64,000 nucleotides of DNA from Eretmocerus hayati. Taxonomy: Eukaryota > Arthropoda > Insecta > Hymenoptera > Aphelinidae. The notes below the pieces were generated by a model. It ran no database searches. It saw only the letters and a list, made by a program, of their open reading frames with translations, and was not told where the DNA came from. Made by a program: the position numbers and the translations under genes. The stretch's first letter is position 1. The number at the start of each line of letters is the position of its first letter. The stretch lies in NCBI GenBank assembly GCA_029851415.1, contig CM056741.1:143394522-143458521 (forward strand), read 5' to 3'. This document shows positions 1-11,800 of this stretch, piece after piece.

Positions 1-765
1 TTCAAATTAGATTTCGTACAATGTTTGATATATGGTGATACATTATATGATGATATACTTGTATTATGATTGATACTTATGTCGCTATATAACTAGATAT
101 ATTTTTCTCACCTCCTACCACACTCTCACCATCTATGGTGTTCGTTTACGTCCAAATTTTGGAACTTCTATATATACAAACGAGGTTAGATTTGACCGCT
201 CGCGAGAAAGACTGAACACGTCGTTTACGAATTTTCCTGAATATAGATGTGTTTTCCTTTGATGTACTAACATGCGTTATCGCTCAATTTATCATTCTAA
301 CGTGAAAGGGGAATTCTAACATGTTCATTGAACTCGAAATTTGATTCGAAAGAGCTGTTATTGAGTCTCAGAACGAGCCGAGAGCGCTTCGGATCCATCT
401 GGTGGCGTCAATGACAAATGGTGCCCTCTGTTTGCTACGTTTGAGTGGTTGTAGCGGCCCACACTAAATTTTAGTTCTTGAGCACTAATTTTTGCTTCCC
501 ACGCGCCAATTTTTGGTGCCCGTGTGACGGGAGAGAAATTTTGTTGCGGGATCACTAAAATTTGATGTTGCATCTTTAAATTTTGCTGCGGATACTACAC
601 TTTCTGATGAAATTCAATCCTGTCCCCCGGATGGAGCCGATCGCAGCAATTTTTAATGTCGGGAGTTTCTCAGTGTATTGAAATAGGCGCTTCATTGGTT
701 CACTATCGTCTTTAGCAATCAGCAATCGTCTTTCAGCTCCTGGGAGTCAACTTTCATTCGTTTTT
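1..765. other. AT-rich stretch without a recognisable gene
   Basis: No open frame here has protein-like composition, splice context or a recognisable motif. The 71-codon minus-strand frame near 358-573 has no supporting feature. I see no clear repeat structure before about 770. Confidence 0.5.
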
Positions 766-769
766 CTTC

Positions 770-1490
770 ACATTGGAGGTACCCATATTTGCCCTAAGTC
801 AACGATCCGAATGGTAGAGTGCGACAATCAACCCCATATCAGCGAATGCGACAGTGAAAATGCGAAAATCGAGCACTATCTTCGAACACGTCGAGAGCGA
901 CTTCTGACCTCTTATCTGACCCCTGAAATGGCCATTGGACAACGTAACTTCATTTTCTCACCCATTTTCAATAATTTAACTCATCTTCAACCTCCCGCGC
1001 TTCGAAAGATTCGCACAGATGCACACGCGCCTAGATACGAGCAATAATTATCGAAAAACACGGGCACGCGATCGGTCGACCGATTTTAAACGGGATATAG
1101 CCTTGTCCTAATTCGCCCCGTTCAGTTTGTCCAAAAATGCCCCCGGGCCTTTTTTCGCAGAATTGTGATCATTTGGGCCCAAGTGAACCGATTTCGGCCC
1201 ACGACGGCTCAAAGTCTTCGTTTTATAATGTAGTTTTTGACCACCAAATGGCGATTAAGCCGACCCACTTTTGCAGAAGCAGCGTGTAATCTTGCATTTG
1301 CGAAATAAACCACGTAAGGCCCTCAAAAAGCGACTCTGCGTCAGCGAGGACTCCCAGTATCGTTTCGGGAGGTCTAACCGCAATGAAAACCATTGTCTGT
1401 GATGGTATTGAAAATGTTTTTACGCGGCGGAAGCCTAGACTCACCCACAACCGAGCTATCTTGCTTGTTCTAATTCGCCCCCGTCCTAAT
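770..1490 (-). repeat. Interspersed repeat A, copy 1 (inverted relative to copy 2)
   Basis: The reverse complement of this segment matches 35450-35943 and then 37890-38115 in the same order, so it is one copy of a repeat about 700 bp long. Shared blocks include the tract around the GGTCGACCGAT palindrome, a block encoding MVFIAVRPPETILGV, and a block beginning TGTTCGAAGATAGTGC. It also holds repeated TAATTCGCCCC motifs. The short frame in the middle (1223-1400, minus) resembles that of copy 2 at protein level, with mostly conservative differences, so part of the repeat may be old transposon coding sequence. I recognise no family and cannot place termini exactly. Confidence 0.6.
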
Positions 1491-1499
1491 TCGCCCCAC

Positions 1500-3250
1500 T
1501 CTCCCCTATGGACTTTTATCAATTTTCGATGAACATTTTACTTCTGGTGCATTCCCCTCTATTTGGATGCATTTGATGATTAGGCCAATCCAAAAGAGCA
1601 TTGACAAAGTTGGTGCTCAAAATTCTACACCTGTCTCTAACATGGGTTGTATCACCAAATTTAATGATTCCATTGCCACGAATCGCACAACTAACTTTCT
1701 GTCATTTAAATTCACCCTTGAAAAACATGATTTCATGAAAGCCTGGTCCACATTGTCAAATCGTAATATTGCTGAGGATTTTATACCGTTTTTATATCAC
1801 GTGCACTGAACGAAAATCTACAAGTAGACACTATTATACAGATTTCTCCGAAGCTTCTGACACAATCAATCGTGAATGTTTGTTGGCGAAACTTTAAAAC
1901 TTGTGGGATTCAAGATTTATAGGTTTCGAATAGATAAAATCATATCTTAATGATAAATCTCAGAGAGTTTTGACAGGAAATTTGCTCTCTGAGTCGGAAC
2001 TATTTTTTTAGCGTTGTTAACTTTTTCCCGCAACTTTGTGAGCTCAATTTTGCACCGATCCCGATGAAACTTTTTTTGAAATTTGTAGAAAAATAATCCA
2101 CAGGGCGCAGCACTGTTGGTTTCTTTCCTCTTTGCTTTTGAAAATTATTATTAGCAATATACCAATTCGACCGCTAGAGGCGCCACTATAGGAACTTTCC
2201 TGGAGTACCTCAAGGCTTGCATCTTGGGCCTATATTTATTCTATGCTCACATTAACTCACCAGGTCATCAATAACTTTCAGTTTCTTTCATGTCTGATAA
2301 TCTTATAACTTCATTCCACAGTAAATTCTGGTAATGATGCATATAAGTAAGAGTCCGATACTCAAACTCTTGCTCTTTGGTTAAGTACAAATACATACTT
2401 TAAATCGAAACGTAAAAAAATGCAGGGTAATCTCATTTCATAAAACAAAGCAATTCTATTCATTCAATCATGTTTTGAATAAGATTCAATTGAACAGAGT
2501 CACGGGCGTTAAAGATCTTGGCGTCTACTTTGATTCTAATTTTAATTTTCCCCACAACATTGATTTTGTCATTATAGGAAAATGTTCTAGGAAGATTAGC
2601 ATGATCAGAAGATATGTTCATGACTTCACAAACACCAATTGCTTTACCGGCGCATACAAATTTATAGTTTCACCAACATTTTTAAATGGTTGTCAAAGTT
2701 GGTCGCATTTTGAGGAACATCAATTATTACTAAAGGTTGAGATATTTATGATTGTACATGGGTAGACCTATGCATTATTCTATTACCAAGACTATACACC
2801 GGTTTTGTAGAATGAGGAGTTACTTCCCATAAGTAGCATCCTTTCCGCGCTACACTGATTACGTTTTTGTCAACAAAACCGTTCATGATATTCTAGAAAA
2901 TCTCAGAATTCAGAGGAACGTCCGACCACTAGTTGAAATTGTATCAACATAAAATTGTCATTTCAATTCGTTTAGTATCAGATTGAAACAGTAAACTACT
3001 AAGGAAAATAAGACTTTTAAAAACTGGCCAATTAATGGATCATAATCGTGAACCAGAAATCCTTGCCGGAGTAAAATCAAGTTCAAAAATTCGAAAATGA
3101 CAACGAGATTAGTGTACTAACTCGCTATTTCATGAATACTAGCGCTATTGCCTATCTCGCTAACGCTCGTCCGGCTTGGAAGTGTCTCTGATATGGTATG
3201 AGCCCTTGAAATGCTTCTGTAGTTTAACAATGTAACGTTGAGATTTCATA
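1500..3250 (+). mobile_element. Decayed non-LTR retrotransposon (jockey/CR1-like RT remnants)
   Basis: Scattered + strand peptides in different frames match the order of a LINE reverse transcriptase. Near 1840-1900 a block reads DTINRECLLAKL, followed near 1945-1995 by SYLNDKSQRVLTGN. Near 2195-2250 there is a degenerate VPQGxxLGP-type block. Residues of the open frame 2475-2765 (KDLGVYFDSNFNF, then an H/C-rich stretch) match the region after the RT palm. The frame is broken by stops and shifts throughout, so it is dead. About 190 bp (roughly 2000-2190) with no LINE similarity interrupts the RT between LLSES and the VPQG-like block and is probably a later insertion. Termini and target duplications were not found. 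Confidence 0.7.
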
Positions 3251-3639
3251 ATACAGTGGATTCGGAAAAAATAACTCCCTTGATGTAACCTAGTAACTGA
3301 TGTGATTGAGAACTATTGAGTTGGTGTAATGTTGCGCATAGTGAGGTTCCTGAATCTCCAGTAAGTATCTGGAAATTTCGCTTCATGAATTTGATTTGTT
3401 GGAAGGATATTGGGGAATCTACGATTATTCGCCTTATGAATCCTATTCCACTTATGATTTGTACCTAGATAGAAAACTAATCACGAAGGATATTTCTCTC
3501 TCCAGCAATGAATAACATGTATACCCTTATTGCCCATCTCGTCTGACTCAGTCAATACACTAATTTCGAAATAGTTATTTACATCCAATGATACAATCAT
3601 ACTGAAATAGACAACTATTCAAATCTAATAGTCAGTGGA

Positions 3640-4010
3640 AACTGGAGAAATTTTCACTGAAATTTCAGTGGAAGTTTAACTGAAACTCTAGCGATTTTCA
3701 ATGGAATTCCAGTGAAAATTCCACTGAAAATGTAGTGATTTTCACTGAAACTCTAGAAATTTCCACTGAAATTTCAATGAAAGTTTCACTGAAACTTGAG
3801 CGATTTTCAACGATTTTCACTGAAATTTCAGTGGAACTTCCACTAAAATTTGAGCGATTTCCACTGATTTTTTTAGTGAAATTGTCACTGATTTTTTAGT
3901 GAAATTTTCACTGAATTTTTAGTGAGATTTCCACTGAATTTTTTGTGAGATTTCCACTGAATTTTTAGTGAAAATTCCACTGAAATTCAGTGAAACGTAT
4001 CACTTGAACT
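3640..4010. repeat. Array of short palindromic units (TTTCACTGAAATTTCAGTG-like)
   Basis: Roughly 370 bp consist almost entirely of imperfect copies of a 20-25 bp unit, in both orientations, built from ACTGAAA and TTTCAGT half-sites. Spacing drifts and later units become TTTTTAGTGAAA. Each unit is itself a dyad, so the array resembles the subterminal repeat arrays of DNA transposons, although no transposon ends were found around it. Confidence 0.75.
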
Positions 4011-4374
4011 TTAGTGATTTCCACTCCATCCATTCACCAACCCACCCACCTGACCACTAACTCTCACCCACCCATTGAGCCACCCATGACCCATACGGCC
4101 ATCCATCACACTTCACCCCCTCTACATAGGCAACCCGACACGCGAGATGCTGACGGACAAATTTTGGCTGGGCTTTTAATTATTTTAATTTTTGTTATCT
4201 ATATGAAATTCCAATCGTTGATTTCTTGTATAATGTGGCGCAACCAAAACGGCCAGCTTTTACTACATTCTTCATTGTGAAGGGCATCTAGTCCGTACAT
4301 TCATAAATGAATGAATAAATAAAGGAAGAAAGAATAGTATCCACTGTACAACGATTGGGGTGGTCTCTTTTGAA

Positions 4375-6235
4375 TTTCGTAATCGAAATAGTACATTTCG
4401 CACCGAGTTCATAAGGTTGTAGCTCGCGTCTGAGCACAATTTATGCAATTTACCGATGTTAGGGTGCTTACCAAACTCGCTCATGAGGTTTCTCGCTTTC
4501 GAGCGATTATTTCGACCCTCGCCTGGGGCTCGGACCGGAAACGAGTCGCTCTGAAGCAAGCTACAATCTCATAAACTCGGTGCGGCGCGGCATATACTAA
4601 TTCGAAATCATGTGCGTAAAAGTTAGTGCGTAAGGAACATTTTTCATTGTGTAGTGCACTAACTTTACGCACATTGATTTGAAAAGATAGGATAGTCATT
4701 ACGTAATGTACAATTTTGTGCGTAGAAGAATACTTTGCGAACAGTTTATCAAAATAGAGTATATTACGCAACGACATTTTTTGTTATTTCTGTGAGCAAA
4801 AATGTAACCCACCCTAACAACAGTGGACGATGCGAAAATTGGCCATCGTCCCGAAAGACGACGGGCCTGCTTCTCCTTTTCCCAGCATGAGTGGGTTCAC
4901 GGCCGCGACCCACGGTGGGGGTGCAGAGGGCGGAGCCCCCGCCGGGGGGTTTGGGGGGCTCTGCCCCCCGACTGAAAAAAAATTCTGAAAAATGTATCAG
5001 AAAAAGTCTTGTTGTTGTAGCGTGTTGCCACGTTGCTCGAAACTATCGCCAGCTATCAAAAGACTTAATTTTGATATTTCATATGTAAGTTTGTGTAGAC
5101 ATGATTGATCATCTGCGTGAATCTGAGAAGGTAGACTCAAGGATTAAGAACATTTCTATCTCTATCGATCGACTGAATATTTTTGCTATGAATTCATCCT
5201 AAACAAAGAGTAATTGGAGGTTCATATCCCTTTTTTAGCGACACATAGACATGCATGCTTGACTCTCTGAACTATTTTCTAAATCGTCCACAGCTGGCAA
5301 TTCATAATATTCACTTCTTTGCTGAGAGGAGATTGATCAGATAATAACATGATTCAAATTGGATCCACTGCGCAAACGAAGTTTGAACAGTGCGTAAATG
5401 ACACACTGGCGCACAGAAGTGCATTAAAGCAGTGCGTAAAAAATTTTTGGCGCACACTTGATCCGAAATAATGCGCAAATCCGCTATTTACGCACGCACA
5501 CTCGCGTCTAAATAGCCATTTTTGCGCACAGAATAACGAAGTAACTTTTCTGCACTGATTTCCCACTTTCTCTCACAGTTTATCAAAAAATAGTATTCGA
5601 TACACGGGCGTAAAACTTATTTTCCCACCCTTGTATCGAAATGTACTATTTTGAAATGAATGTGCGACAAGGTAGTGCTTTACACACTGAAAAGTGTTCT
5701 CTGCGCATCAACTCTACGCACATGATTTAGAAAAGTATAGTTCAATACACGCGCGTAAAACCTATTTTTGCAACCTCGTGATGATTCCAAACCTTGCCTA
5801 CGGCTCGGCCGGAAACCCATCACTCGGACGCAAATAAAGTGTTCACACCCCTGTGTCGAAATGTACCATTACGCAGTGTATAAACGAGCATTTACGCACT
5901 TATTCCTCGTTTGCGCACTGAACTTGAATTGTTGTTTGATCATTCTGTACTTGGTATAGGAGAGTCAGACTCTTGCATTCGTGATGGTAGATAATTTGAA
6001 ATAGTACATTTCGATACAAGGGCGTAAAACGTTTTATTCGCGTCCGAGTGATGGGTTTCCGGCTCGAGCCGCAGGCGAGGGTCGGAATCGTCACGAGGAT
6101 GCGAATAATAGGTTTTACGGCCGTGTATCTAACTATACTTTTCGATAAACTGTGAGTAAAAGTCGACAAACTGTGCGCAAATTGCACTTTTACGCACAGT
6201 GTATCGAAAAATAGTTGAAGGAATCGGGCCGTTAA
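4375..6235. repeat. Cluster of hairpin repeats with TGCGTAAA motifs
   Basis: The motifs GTGCGTAAA, TTACGCAC and GGGCGTAAAAC recur many times in both orientations. Examples of inverted pairs are 4599-4685 (arms around GTGCGTAAAAGTTAGTGC) and 5770-5880 against 6000-6110, which share a GC-rich block with CCGGAAACCCATCACTCGG. The open frames in this stretch arise from the repeats. A GC-rich island lies inside at 4860-4975. Probably several overlapping or nested copies of one MITE-like family. Confidence 0.6.
4860..4975. other. GC-rich hairpin island
   Basis: This strongly GC-rich tract stands in AT-rich surroundings. GGCGGAGCCCCCGCC and GGGGGGCTCTGCCCCCC are self-complementary, so stable stem-loops are expected. 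No gene is evident. Composition differs sharply from both sides, which suggests a captured or inserted sequence. Confidence 0.5.
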
Positions 6236-6440
6236 GGGCATGGCGGTCGTAAAGTTTCATTCACCATTTATGTGAAAATTTTAATGGTACGAAGTTTGAG
6301 ATGAGTTGTCTAGTTATTGTTATTGTCCGATCGATTCTCGACAACTCAACGTTCAGCCCAAATCATTGGATTATTGCAGAAAAGTTGGAACCACTGGGCG
6401 TCTGGTACATCCTAACCTATAATATGCACACATTTTTGTT

Positions 6441-6567
6441 CCAAGTTTTCTCGAATCCTTTTACGATTTGAGCTAAACGATGAGTTGAGCCATTCAAGTT
6501 CGATAATAACAAGTGTGGCTCAACTCGTCGTTTAGCCCAAATCGCAAGAAAATTCGAGAATACTCGG
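6441..6567. repeat. Small inverted repeat (about 52-bp arms)
   Basis: The arm at 6441-6492 is the imperfect reverse complement of 6516-6567; both contain GTTGAGCCA/TGGCTCAAC and the CTAAACGATGAG block. The loop is about 23 bp. MITE-like hairpin with no recognised family. Confidence 0.65.
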
Positions 6568-7145
6568 AAAAAAATTTAGCTTGCACGGCTACCGTATGGC
6601 CTTAAAGATGTTGTGTCTAAGAAATATAGAGTACAAACACAAAACAGTAAGAAGTTCAAGTTAACACCAATAAAAGAAGAAAGAAATGAGCCAAAGTACT
6701 TTGAGATTGGTCGAACCAATACTTTTTGAGGTTAATTAACTGGCCAAGATCAGGGAAATCAAAACTGGCAAAAACAATATTTTCGTTCTGCAAAACGTAG
6801 GGTCATTACGGTCCAAAGCGTTGATCTTCTCGTATTCTGACGTAAGAGACTGAAGATGAATGCGTAGCAATTTTTGCGAATGAGTACATTTGATATTTCG
6901 AGAGAAGGCAAGTTCGGCACTGGAGGTAAATCAGGTACACCTACCCTATACCAAAAGATTTTTCACAGTATTGAATCAAACGTAAGATTCCTAATTGAGA
7001 TCGGAGAATTTGAGATGTTCATACGAATTAAACGATGTCACTGATTTTTTCTATTCGATAACTTCAGAGTCCACTCTAATCAAAATGTTGTACGTGATTG
7101 TCATTTTCGGCACTGTACTACAGCACTCAGGAACAATTCGATGGC

Positions 7146-7524
7146 TCAGAGTAAAGAGGAACTATCTGAAAATGTTTGGTTGAAAGGAACTATCTAAAAG
7201 TTTGGGTAAAAAGAACTATCTATAAATTTTTGGTTGAAAAGAATTACCTGAATTCGTCTGATTTGAAAGGAACTATCTCAAAAATTTTTGTTTTTGAAAG
7301 GAACTGTCTGAATTTGTCTGATTTAAAAGAAACTATCTGGATTTGTCTGATTTAAAAGGAACTATCTGTGAATTTTTGGTTAAAAGGAACTATCTGAATT
7401 TGTCTGATTCGAAAGAAACTATCTGAAAATGTCTGGTTGAAAAGGAACTATCTGTGAATTTCTAGTCAAAAGGAGTTATCTGAAAATGTTTGATTAAAAC
7501 CCAACCATCTGTAAATGTTTGGTT
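7146..7524 (+). repeat. Degenerate tandem repeat of a 27-32 bp unit
   Basis: About a dozen head-to-tail copies of a unit close to AAAAGGAACTATCTGAATT followed by TGTCTGATTT or TTTTTGGTTG. Unit length varies, so no reading frame is preserved. It is minisatellite-like with no gene. Confidence 0.8.
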
Positions 7525-7893
7525 AACACGTTCATTGCGTCCTTCCCTGTGTGCGATGGGCCCCACCCGTAGGGCCCACTTTTTATTGAGTTTCGACTTA
7601 CGTCGAACAGCGCAGACATATTCAATGGCTTATGTCGTGATTATTTCTCGCTGTTTATGTTGTAATGAACATGTGTGCATAGCAGTTTCGGTATCGGACT
7701 TGATTTCGATGAGTTTTGCTCGATCGCCGTTTTTCACATAATTAAACTAATTTTAAACGCGCTAAAAGATTTTCACGCATTTCCCGCCTTGGGCTTGGGT
7801 TTTCCAGGAAACTCGCGAGGACCTCCACTTGTAAGGAATTTTGTGTTCTACAACTTTGGTCCAGTGAAATTTTTCGATAATATATATATATAT

Positions 7894-8812
7894 GAGGGGG
7901 TGGGTGGAAAAAGGGCATAACCGCCATTATGCCCTTTTTCCGGACATCGCTTTTTTTAAGCCCCTATAACAAGGTCTACCACCCCCTGATCCGTTTTTCG
8001 TAAGACCCCAAAAACCGTCTGGCGGATGAAAGGGCGTAACCGACATTACGCCCTTCGATCTGCACGATAAAAAGGCGTAAAAGCTATGATAGAATGTTAA
8101 AAGGGCGTAACTGCTGTGATAACATTTCGAAAGCAGGGCTTAATTTTTTGCTCAGCCCAACAGGATTTGGAAAAAGGGCTTAAGTACCTGACTGAAAAGA
8201 TTTAAAAGGGCGTAATTACTCTGTAATAGGGCGTAAGTGAGGGCGGATCTGGAAAAAGGGCCTAATTACCGAGGAAAAATTTTATAAAAATTTTCCAGTG
8301 CCTGGAAACGCTTTTCCACCTATTATAACGATGACAACATGTTGTTTCACCTTCAAATTGAGAGTTTTCACCCTTTCCTAGTGAAAAAATTTTCTCGTCA
8401 TTTTCACACGACTGATGAAAGCTTTTCGTGTCCATAGGACCGTGGAGCATGAATCGAACCACCCCCTAGCAATCAGATATCTTTCAAAACATGTCCAGGA
8501 ACTCTCTCAAAAAATTTGGAGACAATTGGACTTGATCGCGAGATTTAATTCCAATTTTTGTGAGGAAGAAAGGCCAAAATTTGACCCTGTATTCGGACAA
8601 AGGGCGTAATTACATTTTTTGAAATTGCTGAAAAGAGCTCAAAATCAAATTTCATCTCCCGGCTCGGGTTGGGCTATTTCGAGAATGTTATTCTCTTCGA
8701 AATAAGTCAGGTCAACTCGTCCAATTATGTCTGTAGCGGTCTCTTTTAAGTTTTTATTGATTTTCTCAAAATGACCGTTTTGCAAGTACGCCCTTTTTCC
8801 ACCCACCCCCTC
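7894..8812. mobile_element. Non-autonomous TIR element with AAAGGGCGTAA motifs
   Basis: The two ends are perfect inverted repeats of 23 bp beginning GAGGGGGTGGGTGGAAAAAG. The element is 919 bp long and both flanks are ATATAT, so the target duplication is A/T-only and cannot be sized. Its interior carries many copies of a 10-12 bp motif AAAGGGCGTAA, in both orientations, mostly in the first 350 bp and last 250 bp. It has no transposase frame. Subterminal repeats of this kind often bind the transposase of a related autonomous element; that is inference. Confidence 0.75.
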
Positions 8813-11800
8813 ATATATTCCTGGAGTTGTTTTTTTCGTGCATTCGATTCAGCGTCTCAATGAGTGTATGAATACACTTGAGAACCTTCTGACACACGAG
8901 TCGCCTACTCAGACAACCCCTCCCCCCCCCGCCCCGCCAGACTAAGTATGTTTACGTCCTCGGCTTATACAAAGGGCGATTATCAAAAGATCCACGAACA
9001 TATTTCAATCTTTTCCTTTTTGGAGTATCTCCAATTCATGGGGTCTATTAATTAAGCCGATCTCCGTAGAGCATGGATAGATAAATTGATAACACCATCC
9101 TCAAATCTAATCTCGGAAGAAGTTGTCATAAAATGATATCAATGGTTGAGCTCAGCATAGTTGGAATCATCCATGATTGAATATCCTTCAACGTATCCTC
9201 TAAAACTGAAATTCCATAATTCCAACATACTTCTATTCTACCAACCAGGTTTAGATAGGTCCTTTTCAATGGAAAGTTTTCATCAATAATTTACATTCAC
9301 TTGTGAACATACAACCTCAGAGATTTAAAAATAATTTCCAAATCTTACCACACTTTCCATCCAACATTAATGTACATAAGTCATGGAAAAGGATAGTTTC
9401 TCGTCTTCTGACTTGAAATAATACTGGAAATCTTTTTCGTGATCTTGGAAAACTATGGTTCAAGTGAATAAAAATACAGATATTTCGAGTATCTAGAACG
9501 CATTCCACTTCATCCTCAGAAATTACTCCCATCAGCGAAAAAATTGGGTCTTTTTTTCAATAAAATGTATATTTCTCAAAACCGATTGGAGCTACGAAAA
9601 TGCGGTTTCAGGAATTCGAAAGGCCTTGCAAAAATAAAAATACTATCGAATTGGTCTCTTATAATTGATTTAGAAGAAATGGACGGTTTTATCGGGTACA
9701 AGGGTGGAGAACACAGAATAATCAATTTTTCAAAAGCCGAACTTTTTGTATCCTCGGAAGTAAAATATTACGTCCTATCATAGAATAATGGTCCCGAGCA
9801 CTTTTGTGGCCCTCTGAGGCCCATTTTGTCCATTTTTTGCAAATCCGTTTTTCATGCGATCGAAAATCGTCTGTTTAAAGCGCATACGCAGGAATCTGGA
9901 TTCTCAACTTATTTCACAAGAAAGCCGAGAAAATTTTCTTTAAAATGACTCCTCGACAAAGTCAATTCCATATCGAGACCAGAACTACAACGTAAGAAAA
10001 ATGAAGCCTCAGCTCGAGTGCGACAGGTAGACGGGCGCATGTACCTTACCGCTAGCTCCGGTGCTTCCGACCCAACTCTTGGTACTCATCAAGATTCAGT
10101 GATCTTCTGAAAATTGTAGCTCTGGTTTGAATGCATGAAATGGACTTTGCCAAGTGACCAATTGGAAGGAAATTTTTTCGACTCTCCAACGGTATTGGTT
10201 CCAGTGATCCAAATTCCTGATGCGCATTCGCAAGAGACAGACAAATTCCAATCGCAAAACGACTGAAAAATAGATCTGCAAAAAATAGCAAAAACAGGTC
10301 TTAGAACGCGAGCAAGATGTTGTGGACCATTTATTCTTCTTGAAGAAAATAAATTTTGATCAGGAATACCACATTTTCAAAGATACAAATGATCGGAGAT
10401 CCGAGAAATATGCACCCAATCGAAGAAAAGACCCAAATTTTCTTGTTGGGAATGATGTAAAGGAATAAAGCTCTAGATAGCCGAAAAATTGTCATGGAGC
10501 CCCATAAACGGGGAAAAATTCATATCTTATATTATCGAATCGAATTCTAGAGCTCAGTAAAAAATCTGAGACATGGCCCTTTTTCATAGGTCTATTTCGC
10601 GTGGAATTACTCTTATAGATCAATCACACTCTATCACTCGGTTGAACGAATTCATGAAACAAGAAGTGTATCAATGGCACTACTCACTCAAAGAAATGGA
10701 ATAGGAAGCGATGCCGAGCCATGTAGAAAAAAGATAAAACCTGCAGTTAAATATGTTGACATGCTTCAGAAGTTTAACAGCCTCTAATTTGACTCTTGCC
10801 CTTGACACGCCAGACCAGAGAAATGTTATCAGAATTCAACCATCTCAGACTTCATATCTCTGACAACTTGATACAGAAAAAGAATCTAGTTTGTACATCA
10901 AGTACATAAGATATAATATTTAGGACTATCATGGTTGTTCACTTCCAAACTCAAAAGAAGACAGAAAAGGAATTCTTCAAGATTCCAAGAAGTGGAAATC
11001 TTCACGTAGTAAGAGGATTTTTGGGTTGAAAATGGTAAGGTCCAATGTTGTTACACTATTGAGAATCCCACTAAAAGTACCTTAATTCTCTTGCTCTACC
11101 TTACGCTAAATTCAAATTTCGAAGTACAGTGTTTTGAATATCTCCATTCAAAACTTGTAATTCAGAAGATGGCCATCCAAGGTAATAGTTCTAATGACTT
11201 TTCTCACTTCTTTCCTAAAATCCACAAACTACATTTTTTCTCAGTTTCAAAGAGAAGAGACCCAGTCAGATGCCTCAAACTAACCTGTATTTTGTATCAA
11301 CAGCTATAATTTTAAGAGAAAGAGCTTACCTTCTCTCTTTTGCCTCTCATCTGTTTGAAACTCCACAAGATCAAATTTTCATTCTTGTCTGATGAAACAT
11401 TGGAACCTCTTCACAGGCGGAGTATCTGAAACAGAGGGCACAAACAAACGTTAATTAATGCTTCATTATTTGGGATCATTGCCAGTATATTTCTTGAAAT
11501 AATTTTTGCAAGAATGACTTCCTGCATGTTCTCCGAAGGATAAAAACTTTAATCCATGAATGATTTCATCACAATAAAGCAAATTCAAAAAATACCATTA
11601 TTGCTCGGTTCAATTTAAATAACAACAGATTTGGATTTTAATTTCTGTTAGTTACTTGTCCACAATAAAACAACTTCCAATCCCTCAACAAGACTAGGAA
11701 AGATTGATCAATCAATCAGATCATCAAGGATTTGGGTATGTGGAGTAACCCTCTGAACGAGTTTATCTACATTTTTTGTAGAACGGAGAAGCAGACAATC

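Noticed and set aside
4014..4280. A Pro/His/Thr-rich secreted peptide
   Set aside because: Low-complexity CCACCCA-type sequence following a repeat array; no splice or promoter context.
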